DNA of 64,000 nt, taken from GCA-2862585 sp036340235. GTDB taxonomy: Bacteria; Bacteroidota; Bacteroidia; Flavobacteriales; UBA7312. The DNA lies in the NCBI GenBank assembly GCA_036340235.1, contig JAYYZE010000010.1, positions 1 to 64,000 of the forward strand. The letters are read 5' to 3'. Positions 35,410-44,869 of this stretch are shown piece after piece. The notes beneath the pieces are model-generated. The model saw only the letters and a program-made list of their open reading frames with translations, did not search any database and was not told the DNA's origin. The first letter of the stretch is position 1; every line of letters begins with the position of its first letter. The translations under genes and the position numbers were made by a program.

Positions 35410-38181
35410 TCATATCACGATATTAACAATTTTATTTGGAACAATAATGATTCTTTTAGGCGATTTCCCTTCAAGATATTGAATTGATTTAGGGTTAGAC
35501 AAAACAGCTTGTTCTATTTTTTCTTTTGATGTTGCCGCGGGAAGCTCTAATTTAAAACGCATCTTTCCGTTAAATGATATGGGGTAAGTGTGGGTATCTT
35601 CTTGTAAATAACGTTCATCGAATTGTGGCCATGGCTCCAGAGTAACCGAGGTTATGTTGCCCACTTGTTCCCAAAGTTCTTCGGCAAAATGTGGCGCATA
35701 AGGCGATATTAAAATGGTCAATGTCTCAATAATTGTTTTGTTTCTAGATTTCAAATCGCTTAATTCATTGACAGCTATCATTAGATTTGAAACGACAGTA
35801 TTGAAAGAAAATCGTTCTATATCTTCGGTGACTTTTTTAATGGTTTTGTGTAGAATTTTTAATTCCTGTGAACTTGGTGTTTTATCTTCCAAGGCAATAG
35901 GCTTGTCACCAGAGTGAACCAATCGCCAAAACTTTCTTAAGAAGTTATATACGCCATTTATTCCTTTGGTATCCCAAGGTTTAAACTGCTCTAGCGGACC
36001 TAAAAACATTTCGTACATTCTGAGTGTGTCAGCTCCGAATTTTTCGACTAAATCATCAGGCGTTTGAACATTATATTTAGATTTAGACATTTTCTCTACC
36101 TCAACACCACAAAGGTATTGACCGTTGTCGTTTAATATAAATTCAGCATCATTGAATTCTTTCCTCCATTTTTTAAATTTGATGATGTCGAGAAAATCAT
36201 TGTCTACCAAATTAATATCTACATGTAAGCGACTTGTTTGATATTCTTTTCGTTTATCAAAGGTGACAAAAGTATTGCTATCTTTTACTCTGTAAACAAA
36301 ATTGGATCTTCCAAGTATCATGCCCTGATTAATCAATTTCTTAAAGGGCTCATCAATTGATATAAAACCTCTGTCATATAGAAATTTAGTCCAAAACCGA
36401 GAATACAACAAATGCCCCACAGCGTGTTCTGCACCACCTATGTACAAATCCACTTGCCCCCAATAGTCAGATTTATGTTTTGCTACAAACTCATTTGAAT
36501 TTTTGGCATCCATATATCTCAAAAAATACCATGATGAACCAGCCCAGCCAGGCATGGTATTATATTCCATACGATCACCCTTAAAAACGTTCCAATTTTC
36601 TTTGCTTGCTCTAGCAAGTGGCGGCTCACCCTCTTCAGTTGGCAAATATTTGTCAATTGCTGGTAACACCACATGCTCATCAGAGGAGGTGATATAAGCT
36701 ATATCATTTTGATAATATATGGGAAACGGTTCTCCCCAATACCTTTGTCGACTAAAAATGGCGTCACGTAATCGGTAATTTACAATGCCACTGCCTATGG
36801 CTTTGGCTTCAAGTTGCGAAATGATTTGTTGGCTTGCTTGTTCACAATTTAGACCATTTAGATTCTTCGAATTTATCAAAGTTGCCGATTTTGTTTCATT
36901 AACTCCTTGACTAGCATTGGTGTTGTCAAAAATGGATTTGATTTCTAACCCATAGTGGGTAGCAAAATTCCAATCGCGTTGGTCACCACAAGGAACAGCC
37001 ATAATAGCACCCGTACCGTAAGTAGATAATACATAATCAGCTATCCAAACCGGAATTATTTCGTTTGTAAAGGGATGAATGGCATATGTTCCAGTAAAAA
37101 CGCCTGACACTCTTTTGACATCTGATTGTCTATCCCTTTCTGACTTTAAGGCTGCTTGTTTTTTGTAGACCTCAACCGCTTGGCGTTGTTCCTCAGTGGT
37201 AATCTGTTTAACTAGCTCATGCTCGGGTGATAGTACCATAAATGTAACACCATATATGGTCTCTGGTCTAGTTGTAAAAACCTCAATTTGGTGAGTGCTA
37301 TTTTGAATATTAAATTGAATAGATGCTCCTTTCGATTTACCTATCCAATGACGTTGTATTTCTTTGATGGAATCATTCCAATCTAAATGGTCTAGTCCGT
37401 CTAATAATCGTTGGGCGTAGGCCGTAATTCTTAATGACCATTGCTTCATTCTCTTCTGTTCTACGAGAAAATTACCTCTTTCAGAACGACCATCTTTAAC
37501 TTCATCATTGGCTAAAACCGTTCCTAACTGTTCACACCAGTTTACCCATGTCTCAGAAAGGTATGCTAGTCGGTATTTTTGTAGGATTTCTTCCTTTTGA
37601 TGTGTGTTGTATTCTTGCCATTGTTTGGCGCTGAAAAGGTCAACTGCCTTGTCAGTGGCTGCGTCAATAAAAGTGTTTCCGTTTGACGAAAACTCATTTA
37701 ACAGTACATGAATAGATTTTGCTTTTTGATCTGTATTGCAGTAGTAAGAATCAAATAGTTGCTTAAATATCCATTGTGTCCACTTATAATATGAAGGGTC
37801 AGAAGTTCTTACTTCTCGATCCCAATCAAATGAAAATCCTAATTTATTAAGTTGTTCTCGGTATCTTTTAATATTTCGTTCGGTAGTAATGGCAGGGTGT
37901 TGTCCTGTTTGTATAGCATATTGTTCTGCTGGCAAGCCAAAAGAATCATAACCCATAGGATGCAAGACATTAAATCCCTTATGACGTTTGTATCGAGCAT
38001 ATATGTCTGAGGCAATGTATCCAAGTGGATGTCCAACATGTAGTCCTTCTCCTGAGGGATAAGGAAACATATCAAGAACATAGTATTTTGGTTTGTTAGT
38101 ATCCTCGTTAACTTTATAAATTGACGATGCTTTCCAACGGCTTTGCCATTTATTCTCTATGTCTTTGTGGTTATACTCCAT
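35410..38181 (-). CDS. leuS: Leucyl-tRNA synthetase
   Basis: 923 aa. The HIGH signature is PYPSGEGLHVGHPLGY (about 40-55) and the KMSKS loop EKMSKSKYN (near 695). The CP1 editing domain (about 225-425) contains FTTRPETIYGVTF and the catalytic-Asp region YGTGAIMAVPCGDQRD. The anticodon-binding domain is at the C-terminus. Somewhat longer than the 860-aa E. coli enzyme, as is normal for Bacteroidota. Confidence 0.97.
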   Translation of the reverse strand: MEYNHKDIENKWQSRWKASSIYKVNEDTNKPKYYVLDMFPYPSGEGLHVGHPLGYIASDIYARYKRHKGFNVLHPMGYDSFGLPAEQYAIQTGQHPAITTERNIKRYREQLNKLGFSFDWDREVRTSDPSYYKWTQWIFKQLFDSYYCNTDQKAKSIHVLLNEFSSNGNTFIDAATDKAVDLFSAKQWQEYNTHQKEEILQKYRLAYLSETWVNWCEQLGTVLANDEVKDGRSERGNFLVEQKRMKQWSLRITAYAQRLLDGLDHLDWNDSIKEIQRHWIGKSKGASIQFNIQNSTHQIEVFTTRPETIYGVTFMVLSPEHELVKQITTEEQRQAVEVYKKQAALKSERDRQSDVKRVSGVFTGTYAIHPFTNEIIPVWIADYVLSTYGTGAIMAVPCGDQRDWNFATHYGLEIKSIFDNTNASQGVNETKSATLINSKNLNGLNCEQASQQIISQLEAKAIGSGIVNYRLRDAIFSRQRYWGEPFPIYYQNDIAYITSSDEHVVLPAIDKYLPTEEGEPPLARASKENWNVFKGDRMEYNTMPGWAGSSWYFLRYMDAKNSNEFVAKHKSDYWGQVDLYIGGAEHAVGHLLYSRFWTKFLYDRGFISIDEPFKKLINQGMILGRSNFVYRVKDSNTFVTFDKRKEYQTSRLHVDINLVDNDFLDIIKFKKWRKEFNDAEFILNDNGQYLCGVEVEKMSKSKYNVQTPDDLVEKFGADTLRMYEMFLGPLEQFKPWDTKGINGVYNFLRKFWRLVHSGDKPIALEDKTPSSQELKILHKTIKKVTEDIERFSFNTVVSNLMIAVNELSDLKSRNKTIIETLTILISPYAPHFAEELWEQVGNITSVTLEPWPQFDERYLQEDTHTYPISFNGKMRFKLELPAATSKEKIEQAVLSNPKSIQYLEGKSPKRIIIVPNKIVNIVI

Positions 38182-38204
38182 TTTTTGAAATACTTATTTG
38201 TTGG

Positions 38205-38212
38205 CAAAGTTA
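38205..38212 (-). promoter_or_regulatory. Promoter -7 element of leuS
   Basis: Minus strand TAACTTTG, an exact TAnnTTTG match, 23 bases before the leuS ATG. Divergent from ftsX, whose only candidate element (TACATTAG at about 38243) is imperfect. Confidence 0.5.
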
Positions 38213-38260
38213 ATCATTCATGGCTATTGACCACTAAAAATTATTACATTAGCAAACGCT

Positions 38261-39139
38261 ATGAAACCGGTAAATGATCGACATATTAAACGCAGGTTAC
38301 AAACCTCCTCGCTATCAACAATGCTAAGCATATCATTGGTGTTGTTAATGATTGGCAGCATGGGGCTCATTTATTTAAACACCTCGAAATTAACAAACTA
38401 CATCAAAGAAAACATTGGGATAAGTCTAGTTTTGAATGATAATATTAAAAAGGTAGATCGATTGCAATTACAAAAAAATCTACAGACTTCAGAATGGGTA
38501 AAAAATACTCAATATATTAGCAAACAGGATGCGGCTAATATTCTTAAAAATGATTTGGGTGAGGATTTTATTTCGTTCTTAGGCTACAATCCGCTGTCCT
38601 CGAGTATTGAAGTGTTTCTAAATGGTCAATTCGCCAGTAAAGAAAACATTAAAGCTCTGTCAAATGACTTAAAAAACAACGAGTTAATTAATGAAATTAT
38701 CATTCAAAAGGATCTCATTGATTCCATCAATACTAATGTTAAAAAATTAAGTCTTGTATTAATATCATTTTGTGTTTTGTTGCTTACAGTATCAATTGCC
38801 CTCATAAATAATACAATCAGACTAACTGTATATTCAAAACGATTTATTATACGCACAATGAAGTTAATTGGCGCAACGGATTCGTTTGTAAGAAAGCCTT
38901 TTATTAAAACTGGTGTTCTGCAAGGTGTTTTTTCTGGTCTAATTGGTGTTTTATTACTGGTAATTATATTACTCTGTATCGAAAAAGAAATGCCAGAATT
39001 ATTAATCTTACAGGATTTATTTTCCTTGGTAATTGTATTTATTGGCACTTTTTTATTTGGCTTATTTATTAGTTTTATTGTAACAATCTTTGCCGTTAAT
39101 AAATATTTGAATATGAACGAAAAAAACTTATATCGATAA
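38261..39139 (+). CDS. ftsX: Cell-division protein FtsX
   Basis: 292 aa. One helix near the N-terminus (about 20-42), an extracytoplasmic domain (45-165) and three C-terminal helices (about 168-190, 225-245, 258-282) are the FtsX topology. FtsX with FtsE couples septal peptidoglycan hydrolases to division. ftsE is not adjacent. Heads the ftsX-DUF3098-uppP-truB run, a conserved Bacteroidota order. Confidence 0.92.
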   Translation: MKPVNDRHIKRRLQTSSLSTMLSISLVLLMIGSMGLIYLNTSKLTNYIKENIGISLVLNDNIKKVDRLQLQKNLQTSEWVKNTQYISKQDAANILKNDLGEDFISFLGYNPLSSSIEVFLNGQFASKENIKALSNDLKNNELINEIIIQKDLIDSINTNVKKLSLVLISFCVLLLTVSIALINNTIRLTVYSKRFIIRTMKLIGATDSFVRKPFIKTGVLQGVFSGLIGVLLLVIILLCIEKEMPELLILQDLFSLVIVFIGTFLFGLFISFIVTIFAVNKYLNMNEKNLYR

Positions 39140-39143
39140 CATT

Positions 39144-39365
39144 ATGGAATTTAATTTTGGAAAAAGAAACTATCTATTAATGGTCATTGCGGTCATTACT
39201 ATCACAATAGGCTACCTTCTTATGAGCGGTGGCAAGTCCAACGACCCCAATGTTTTTAGTGATTCTATTTTTAGTTTTAGACGCATCACCTTGTCCACTA
39301 TTTTTCTAATTGTTGGATTTGTAATTCAGGTTTTTGCCATACTACACAGACCCAAAGATGAGTAG
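39144..39365 (+). CDS. DUF3098 family small membrane protein
   Basis: 73 aa with two transmembrane helices (about 8-27 and 47-66) joined by a short loop with the conserved-looking GGKSNDPNVFSDSIFSFRR. It is found between ftsX and uppP throughout Bacteroidota. Function unknown; position suggests cell-envelope work. Its last codons overlap the uppP start by 8 bases. Confidence 0.88.
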   Translation: MEFNFGKRNYLLMVIAVITITIGYLLMSGGKSNDPNVFSDSIFSFRRITLSTIFLIVGFVIQVFAILHRPKDE

Positions 39366-40161
39366 CATTTTAGCTGCCATACTTCTTGGCATTGTTCAAG
39401 GACTAACCGAATTTTTACCTGTTAGCAGTAGTGGTCATTTAGAAATTACCTCTTATATCATGAATGAGTTGGGTAGCGGTAATTTGCCAAAAGAAAATTT
39501 GCTAATGACGGTGGTTCTACATGCAGCAACTGCATTAAGCACTATGTATATTTTTAGAAAAGATGTAGGTGCTATTCTCAAGGGTATTTTGCAGTTTAAG
39601 TGGAATGAGGAGTGTCGTTTTTCTGTTTTGATAATAATATCCATGATTCCAGCTGTTTTCATAGGATTGGTTTTTGACCAACAAATAGATTCATTGTTTA
39701 GTGGAAATATTTTATTGGTTGGAAGTATGCTGCTGATTACTGGTCTGTTACTATTTGTTGCCGACAAAGCCAAACAAACCAAAAAACCAGTTAGCGTCCT
39801 ACAGTCAATTATTATCGGTATTGCTCAAGCCATTGCTATTATACCGGGCATTTCAAGGTCCGGTGCTACCATATCTATTTCAGTTATATTGGGTGTTGAT
39901 AGACAAAGAGCAGCCCGATTTTCATTCCTAATGGTCGTACCGCTAATACTTGGAAAAATGGCCAAGGACCTATTGAGTGGCGATTTGATCTCCGATAGCG
40001 TAACATTGGTTCCTCTTACCTTTGGCTTTTTAGCCGCATTTACAACCGGTTTGCTAGCCTGCAAGTGGATGATTTCATTGGTCAAAAAAAGCCAGCTAAG
40101 GTATTTTTCATATTATTGCTTTGTAATTGGATTGTGTGCCATTGTGTTTTCATTTAGCTAG
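39358..40161 (+). CDS. uppP: Undecaprenyl-diphosphatase
   Basis: 267 aa polytopic membrane enzyme recycling the C55 lipid carrier for peptidoglycan and O-antigen. Family motifs: ILLGIVQGLTEFLPVSSSGHLEI (read as two parts, about 7-29) and IIPGISRSGATIS (about 161-173), both with catalytic residues. I start at the ATG at 39358 (MSSILAAILLG), which overlaps the DUF3098 gene; an upstream start at 39334 would add eight residues. Confidence 0.95.
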   Translation: MSSILAAILLGIVQGLTEFLPVSSSGHLEITSYIMNELGSGNLPKENLLMTVVLHAATALSTMYIFRKDVGAILKGILQFKWNEECRFSVLIIISMIPAVFIGLVFDQQIDSLFSGNILLVGSMLLITGLLLFVADKAKQTKKPVSVLQSIIIGIAQAIAIIPGISRSGATISISVILGVDRQRAARFSFLMVVPLILGKMAKDLLSGDLISDSVTLVPLTFGFLAAFTTGLLACKWMISLVKKSQLRYFSYYCFVIGLCAIVFSFS

Positions 40162-40854
40162 ATGATAAACTATTTTGAAGGACATACACTCCTAATCAAC
40201 AAGCCCTTAGGTTGGACCTCATTCGATGTTGTCAAAAAAATACGTAACACACTAAAGCCACAATTAGATGGCAAAAAATTGAAAGTGGGCCATGCTGGCA
40301 CTCTTGATCCGCTAGCCGATGGATTATTAATTATCTGTACTGGCAAATACACCAAGAAAATACACGAATTTCAATCCTTAGAAAAAGAGTACACTGCAGA
40401 GTTTACCCTAGGTGCCACAAGGCCTTCTTATGATCTAGAAACCTCAATTGATAAGCAGTACCCTATAAAACATATTACGGCTGAGATGTTATATGCTGCC
40501 GCTAACATGTTAACGGGCGATATTCTACAAAGACCACCCATATACTCAGCCATTAAACAAAATGGTAAACGTTTATATGAATTGGCTAGAAAAGGGGAAA
40601 ATGTAAACATAAAAGAACGAATTGTTCATGTTTATGAATTTGAAATTACAAACATAGACCTACCAAAAGTATCCGCTAGAATAAGGTGTAGCAAAGGCAC
40701 TTACATTAGATCACTAGCTGATTCATTTGGCAAAAAAGTGGACAGTGGCGCCTATTTAAGCCAACTGACTAGAACAAAAATTGGGAGCTACAAACTAGAA
40801 CAAGCAATAGATATTGAAACCTTTACAGAATCGATTGAGCAATCTAATCCTTAA
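40162..40854 (+). CDS. truB: tRNA pseudouridine-55 synthase
   Basis: 230 aa. Catalytic Asp lies in GHAGTLDPLADGLLIICTG (about 45-63). RPPIYSAIKQNGKRLYELARKG (read in two parts) and CSKGTYIRSLADSFG are further TruB motifs. TruB makes the pseudouridine in the T-loop of tRNAs. It starts directly after the uppP stop. Lacks the C-terminal PUA domain of the E. coli protein. Confidence 0.95.
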   Translation: MINYFEGHTLLINKPLGWTSFDVVKKIRNTLKPQLDGKKLKVGHAGTLDPLADGLLIICTGKYTKKIHEFQSLEKEYTAEFTLGATRPSYDLETSIDKQYPIKHITAEMLYAAANMLTGDILQRPPIYSAIKQNGKRLYELARKGENVNIKERIVHVYEFEITNIDLPKVSARIRCSKGTYIRSLADSFGKKVDSGAYLSQLTRTKIGSYKLEQAIDIETFTESIEQSNP

Positions 40855-40911
40855 ACATTAATGCCTTAATTTTTAGTATATTCGCACACTTTTGAAAACC
40901 ATCTTGTAAAT

Positions 40912-41967
40912 ATGATTAAAAGAAAGTTATCCCAATTTAATTTTAACCTTCCTGATGAATTACTTTCAGATCGACCGTCTGCCAATAGAGACGAATCAAG
41001 GTTAATGGTTGTTGACAGAAAAACTGGCCAAATAGAACATAAACTGTTTAAGGATGTAATCACCTATTTTGATGAAAGTGATGTTATGGTATTTAACGAC
41101 ACTAAAGTTTTTCCGGCCAGAATGTTTGGTAACAAAGAAAAAACAGGCGCTAGAATTGAGGTTTTTTTATTGAGGGAACTTAATAAGGAAAATCTATTAT
41201 GGGATGTACTTGTTGATCCCGCTCGTAAAATAAGAATTGGAAATAAGTTATATTTTGGCGATGACGACCTTGTTGCTGAGGTGATAGACAACACTACCTC
41301 AAGAGGTAGAACATTGCGTTTTTTATACGATGGCAGCTACGAAGAGTTTAGAGCAAAACTTAAAGAACTAGGCGAAACCCCTTTACCAAAATACATCAAC
41401 CGAACACCAGACGCTGATGATGAAATTCGATACCAAACTATTTACGCTAAGCATGAAGGAGCCGTTGCGGCACCCACAGCAGGCCTCCACTTTAGTCGAG
41501 AGCTTCTCAAACGACTTGAAATAAAAGGTATTGAATTGGCACATTTGACACTTCACATTGGACTGGGCACATTTCGCCCCGTGGAAGTTGAAGATTTAAG
41601 TAAGCACAAAATGGATTCTGAGGAGTTATTTATTTCAGATGACACTGCCGATTTGATAAATAATGGCATTCAAGAAAAGAAAAAAATCTGTGCTGTAGGA
41701 ACCACTTCAATGCGGGGTGTAGAAACTTCCGTAACGACACAAGGGCTGATAACCCCATACTCAGGCTGGACCAATAAATTTATCTATCCACCATACGATT
41801 TTAGAATTGCTAATTGCATGATAACTAATTTTCACACTCCAAAATCAACCCTCTTGATGATGGTATCTGCATTTGGTGGGCATGACTTAATAATGGGGGC
41901 GTACGAAGAAGCCGTAAAGGAAAAATATAAGTTTTTCTCATATGGGGACGCCATGCTCATTTTATAA
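40912..41967 (+). CDS. queA: S-adenosylmethionine:tRNA ribosyltransferase-isomerase
   Basis: 351 aa. QueA adds the epoxycyclopentane-diol precursor in queuosine synthesis at tRNA position 34. Typical motifs are ELLSDRPSANRDESRLMVVDR (read as two parts, near 17-37), FNDTKVFPARMFG, GAVAAPTAGLHFSRELL and HIGLGTFRPV. It lies 57 bases after truB and 2 bases before ispD. Confidence 0.96.
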   Translation: MIKRKLSQFNFNLPDELLSDRPSANRDESRLMVVDRKTGQIEHKLFKDVITYFDESDVMVFNDTKVFPARMFGNKEKTGARIEVFLLRELNKENLLWDVLVDPARKIRIGNKLYFGDDDLVAEVIDNTTSRGRTLRFLYDGSYEEFRAKLKELGETPLPKYINRTPDADDEIRYQTIYAKHEGAVAAPTAGLHFSRELLKRLEIKGIELAHLTLHIGLGTFRPVEVEDLSKHKMDSEELFISDDTADLINNGIQEKKKICAVGTTSMRGVETSVTTQGLITPYSGWTNKFIYPPYDFRIANCMITNFHTPKSTLLMMVSAFGGHDLIMGAYEEAVKEKYKFFSYGDAMLIL

Positions 41968-41969
41968 AC

Positions 41970-42641
41970 GTGAAATATTACTTTATAATAGTTGCTGGGG
42001 GATCAGGAAGCCGAATGGGGACTTCCACTCCAAAACAATTCTTAAAACTAAACGAAAAGCCAATACTAATGCACACCGTTGAAAGGCTTTTTGACTTCGA
42101 CAACAACGCCCATTTTATCATTGCGCTGCCCTTTTCGGAGTTCGACTACTGGCATCAATTGTGCAAAAACCACAATTTTGAATTATCTCACCAACTTTCA
42201 AAAGGAGGGGTCAACCGTTTTGAATCTGTTAAAAATGCTCTTAACAAAGTTACCGAAAAGAGTATCGTTTGCATTCACGATGGCGTGCGTCCATTGGTAA
42301 AAAAAGACGTTATAACAAGGTGCATAAACACGGCAAAAAAAACGGGTTGCGCCATACCTGTTTTACCAATCGAAGAAAGCATAAGAGAAGTTTCTGAACA
42401 GTCAAGTCGAGTCGTTGACAGAAACAAGTATAAGTGCGTCCAAACACCTCAATGCTTTTCCAGCGAACTGATTCTAAAAGCCTATCAACAAGATTATAAA
42501 TCCATGTTCACCGATGATGCGTCAGTGGTAGAATCAATGGGAATAAATATGTCATTAGTCGAAGGAAATAAAGAAAATATCAAAATAACCACACCAGAAG
42601 ACCTTGTTATGGCAGAATTTTTACTTAAACAATTCGATTAA
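41970..42641 (+). CDS. ispD: 2-C-methyl-D-erythritol 4-phosphate cytidylyltransferase
   Basis: 223 aa; start codon GTG. Third enzyme of the MEP isoprenoid pathway, forming CDP-ME. The CTP-binding loop is IVAGGSGSRMGTSTPKQFL (7-25); VCIHDGVRPLV (about 103-113) holds the metal-binding Asp, and VQTPQCFSSELI and TDDASVVE follow. It starts 2 bases after queA; its end overlaps the convergent amidohydrolase by 17 bases. ispG of the same pathway lies at 24.2 kb. Confidence 0.95.
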   Translation: MKYYFIIVAGGSGSRMGTSTPKQFLKLNEKPILMHTVERLFDFDNNAHFIIALPFSEFDYWHQLCKNHNFELSHQLSKGGVNRFESVKNALNKVTEKSIVCIHDGVRPLVKKDVITRCINTAKKTGCAIPVLPIEESIREVSEQSSRVVDRNKYKCVQTPQCFSSELILKAYQQDYKSMFTDDASVVESMGINMSLVEGNKENIKITTPEDLVMAEFLLKQFD

Positions 42642-43758
42642 CCATACTATTAGGAGTTAACTCCTTATTTTTTAAACTAGTAATATGGTTGACTCCTGGT
42701 TTTTTACCAACCGCTATTGCCCCCAATTGATCAAGGCCCAGAAATTCTGCCCCATGTTTACATGCCCAACGTATTAGTATTTCTAAAGGAACCAATTCAT
42801 TAATCGTTTTCATCTCTTCCAAAATTGACAAAGAGTCATTGGAGGCTAAACTATCAGTACCAATAGTCATTTTGGACTGAGAATCGATAAATAAGTCATA
42901 ATTAGGCAGTGCGCCCTCTATGAATACGTTTGCTTTAGGACAAGTAGCCCAAAACACACTCTTGTTTTGTTGCTTTATCCACTGAATATCTTCTTTTGAT
43001 GTAAATGTGTTGTGAACCATTAATATTGGTACATCTGGTAATAGTGGCAATGTACTTTTTAGTGCTGTTTTGCCAGTTGGCTTAAAGAAATGTTTGGCAA
43101 TAAGTTCATTTAATAAATCACCTGTTCCCTCAATAAACATTTGGTCTTCAGTAGGTGTTTCTTGGTTGTGAATAGTAATTATTTCACCAGAATTGTGAGA
43201 ACGTATTTTTTCAAATAATCTTAAAGAAACAGAATAATTAGCATGAGGTGTTAAAGAAACTTTGTGCTTACATTTTTCTAGTAAACGTAAACCATTTTGA
43301 AAAACCTCGTCTGCTCTTGATGGGTCTGATGCAAAAAGCTCTACAAATGTGTGATAATATATCGAACTCTTGTCCTTGATAGGAAAGGAAATAGACGTAT
43401 TGCTAATATCTCCAACAGCAACAATGCCGTTGTCATACATTACCCTATCAGCTTGCTTTATGCTTGAATATATCTCATCACAGGGTGACTTTCGTATTTT
43501 TCCAATATTAGAAATAAAGAAAGGCAAGCCTGTTTTTTCTTTCATTCTATTCTTAAGGTGAGATAATTCCAAGTGGCAATGAGTATTTATAAAACCAGGA
43601 CATAAACCCCCTTCAAAATATTCTAACATTGACTCATTTAAACCCTCTTTACTTCTGAGAACATCTACTATTATACCGCTTTGCTCAACAACCAAAACAC
43701 CATTGGGAATAGGAGGACCTATTGACGTAAAAACTATATCTGATGTTAAGTAACGCAT
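42625..43758 (-). CDS. Amidohydrolase-family metal-dependent hydrolase
   Basis: 377 aa from the ATG at 43758 (MRYLTSDIVFTSIG). Metal-binding HxH in INTHCHLELSHL (about 66-77), a later His in THHAN-like TPHANYSVS, MVHNTFTS and the catalytic Asp in IGTDSLASNDSLS. Members include cytosine, chlorohydrolase and aminodeoxyfutalosine deaminases; a menaquinone-pathway role (MqnX-like) is possible but unproven. A 55-residue upstream extension would run through the rlmN promoter and gene start, so I reject it. Confidence 0.83.
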   Translation of the reverse strand: MRYLTSDIVFTSIGPPIPNGVLVVEQSGIIVDVLRSKEGLNESMLEYFEGGLCPGFINTHCHLELSHLKNRMKEKTGLPFFISNIGKIRKSPCDEIYSSIKQADRVMYDNGIVAVGDISNTSISFPIKDKSSIYYHTFVELFASDPSRADEVFQNGLRLLEKCKHKVSLTPHANYSVSLRLFEKIRSHNSGEIITIHNQETPTEDQMFIEGTGDLLNELIAKHFFKPTGKTALKSTLPLLPDVPILMVHNTFTSKEDIQWIKQQNKSVFWATCPKANVFIEGALPNYDLFIDSQSKMTIGTDSLASNDSLSILEEMKTINELVPLEILIRWACKHGAEFLGLDQLGAIAVGKKPGVNHITSLKNKELTPNSMVNRIV

Positions 43759-43765
43759 AGAGCGT

Positions 43766-43784
43766 GCAAAGATACTATCTTTGC
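43766..43784. promoter_or_regulatory. Palindromic divergent promoter between the amidohydrolase and rlmN
   Basis: GCAAAGATACTATCTTTGC is a perfect 9+1+9 inverted repeat. Each arm read outward is TATCTTTGC, an exact TAnnTTTG -7 element: one serves rlmN on the plus strand (ATG 4 bases after the motif G plus C) and the other the amidohydrolase on the minus strand (ATG 7 bases beyond the arm). The whole gap between the two start codons is 29 bases. Confidence 0.7.
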
Positions 43785-43787
43785 GCC

Positions 43788-44834
43788 ATGTCTTTACAGA
43801 AAAACATTCGTGAACTAAGCTTGGAAGAGTTAAAAGACTTTTTTGTTGAACATAATCTTCCGAGCTTTCGAGCAAAGCAAGTATATGAATGGTTGTGGAA
43901 AAAATCTGTATCATCATTTTCACAAATGCGTAATGTATCCAAAGAGATTATTGAACTACTCGAAAAAACATTTGTGATCCAACACCTTCAAATTTCGGAG
44001 TCACAAAAGAGTACTGACCGCACCATAAAATCGGCCTTCAAACTGTTCGATGACAACAATGTTGAGGGCGTACTTATTCCCACAAAATCTCGAATGACGG
44101 CTTGCATCTCCTCACAGGTAGGATGTAGCTTAAGTTGTAAATTCTGTGCTACTGGTAAACTCGACAGACGCCGAAATCTAAACGCAGACGAGATGTACGA
44201 CCAAGTATTTATGTTAAACGAACTTGCTCAGAAAAATTACCAGCAAAAATTGAGTAACATTGTTTACATGGGTATGGGTGAACCTTTACTAAACTACAGG
44301 AATGTGATAAATTCCATTGAAAAAATCACCTCAAATGATGGGTTAGCTATGTCGCCAAAACGCATTACTGTTTCTACCGCTGGTATTGCCAAACTTATAA
44401 AAAAACTCGGTGATGACGAGGTTAAATTTAATCTAGCACTGTCTCTACATGCAGCTAACGATAAAAAAAGAAATCATATCATGCCTATCAATGAGCAAAA
44501 CTCATTGGAATCTTTGAAAGATGCTATTGTCTACTTTTATGAAAAAACAGGTACTCGATTGACTTATGAATACATAATATTTAAAGGATTTAATGATGAA
44601 ATAAGTGACGCTATTGAATTGGCTCAATTTGCAAAAATAACGCCATGTAAAATCAACATTATTGAGTACAACCCCATTGATGATGGGGAATTCCAACAAG
44701 CCAAAAAAGAAAAGGTAGATGCTTTTGTAACTTACCTAGAAAGTAAAAACCTCATTGTTAATGTCAGACGTAGCAGGGGGAAAGATATAGATGCGGCCTG
44801 CGGACAACTTGCAAATAAACTCGTAAAGTCATAG
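43788..44834 (+). CDS. rlmN: Dual-specificity 23S rRNA/tRNA m2A methyltransferase
   Basis: 348 aa radical-SAM enzyme that methylates C2 of A2503 in 23S rRNA and A37 of some tRNAs. Start at ATG 43788 (MSLQKNIRELS). The cluster motif CSLSCKFCATG (about 110-120) gives CxxxCxxC; the methyl-carrying cysteine is probably the one in DIDAACGQLA near the C-terminus. GMGEPLLNY is also diagnostic. Confidence 0.95.
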   Translation: MSLQKNIRELSLEELKDFFVEHNLPSFRAKQVYEWLWKKSVSSFSQMRNVSKEIIELLEKTFVIQHLQISESQKSTDRTIKSAFKLFDDNNVEGVLIPTKSRMTACISSQVGCSLSCKFCATGKLDRRRNLNADEMYDQVFMLNELAQKNYQQKLSNIVYMGMGEPLLNYRNVINSIEKITSNDGLAMSPKRITVSTAGIAKLIKKLGDDEVKFNLALSLHAANDKKRNHIMPINEQNSLESLKDAIVYFYEKTGTRLTYEYIIFKGFNDEISDAIELAQFAKITPCKINIIEYNPIDDGEFQQAKKEKVDAFVTYLESKNLIVNVRRSRGKDIDAACGQLANKLVKS

Positions 44835-44843
44835 TGTTATTCG

Positions 44844-44851
44844 TATCTTTG
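44844..44851 (+). promoter_or_regulatory. Promoter -7 element of the polyprenyl synthase-dnaG pair
   Basis: TATCTTTG, an exact TAnnTTTG match, 18 bases before the ATG at 44870. Confidence 0.5.
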
Positions 44852-44869
44852 TACCTGCTAAACTACTAG

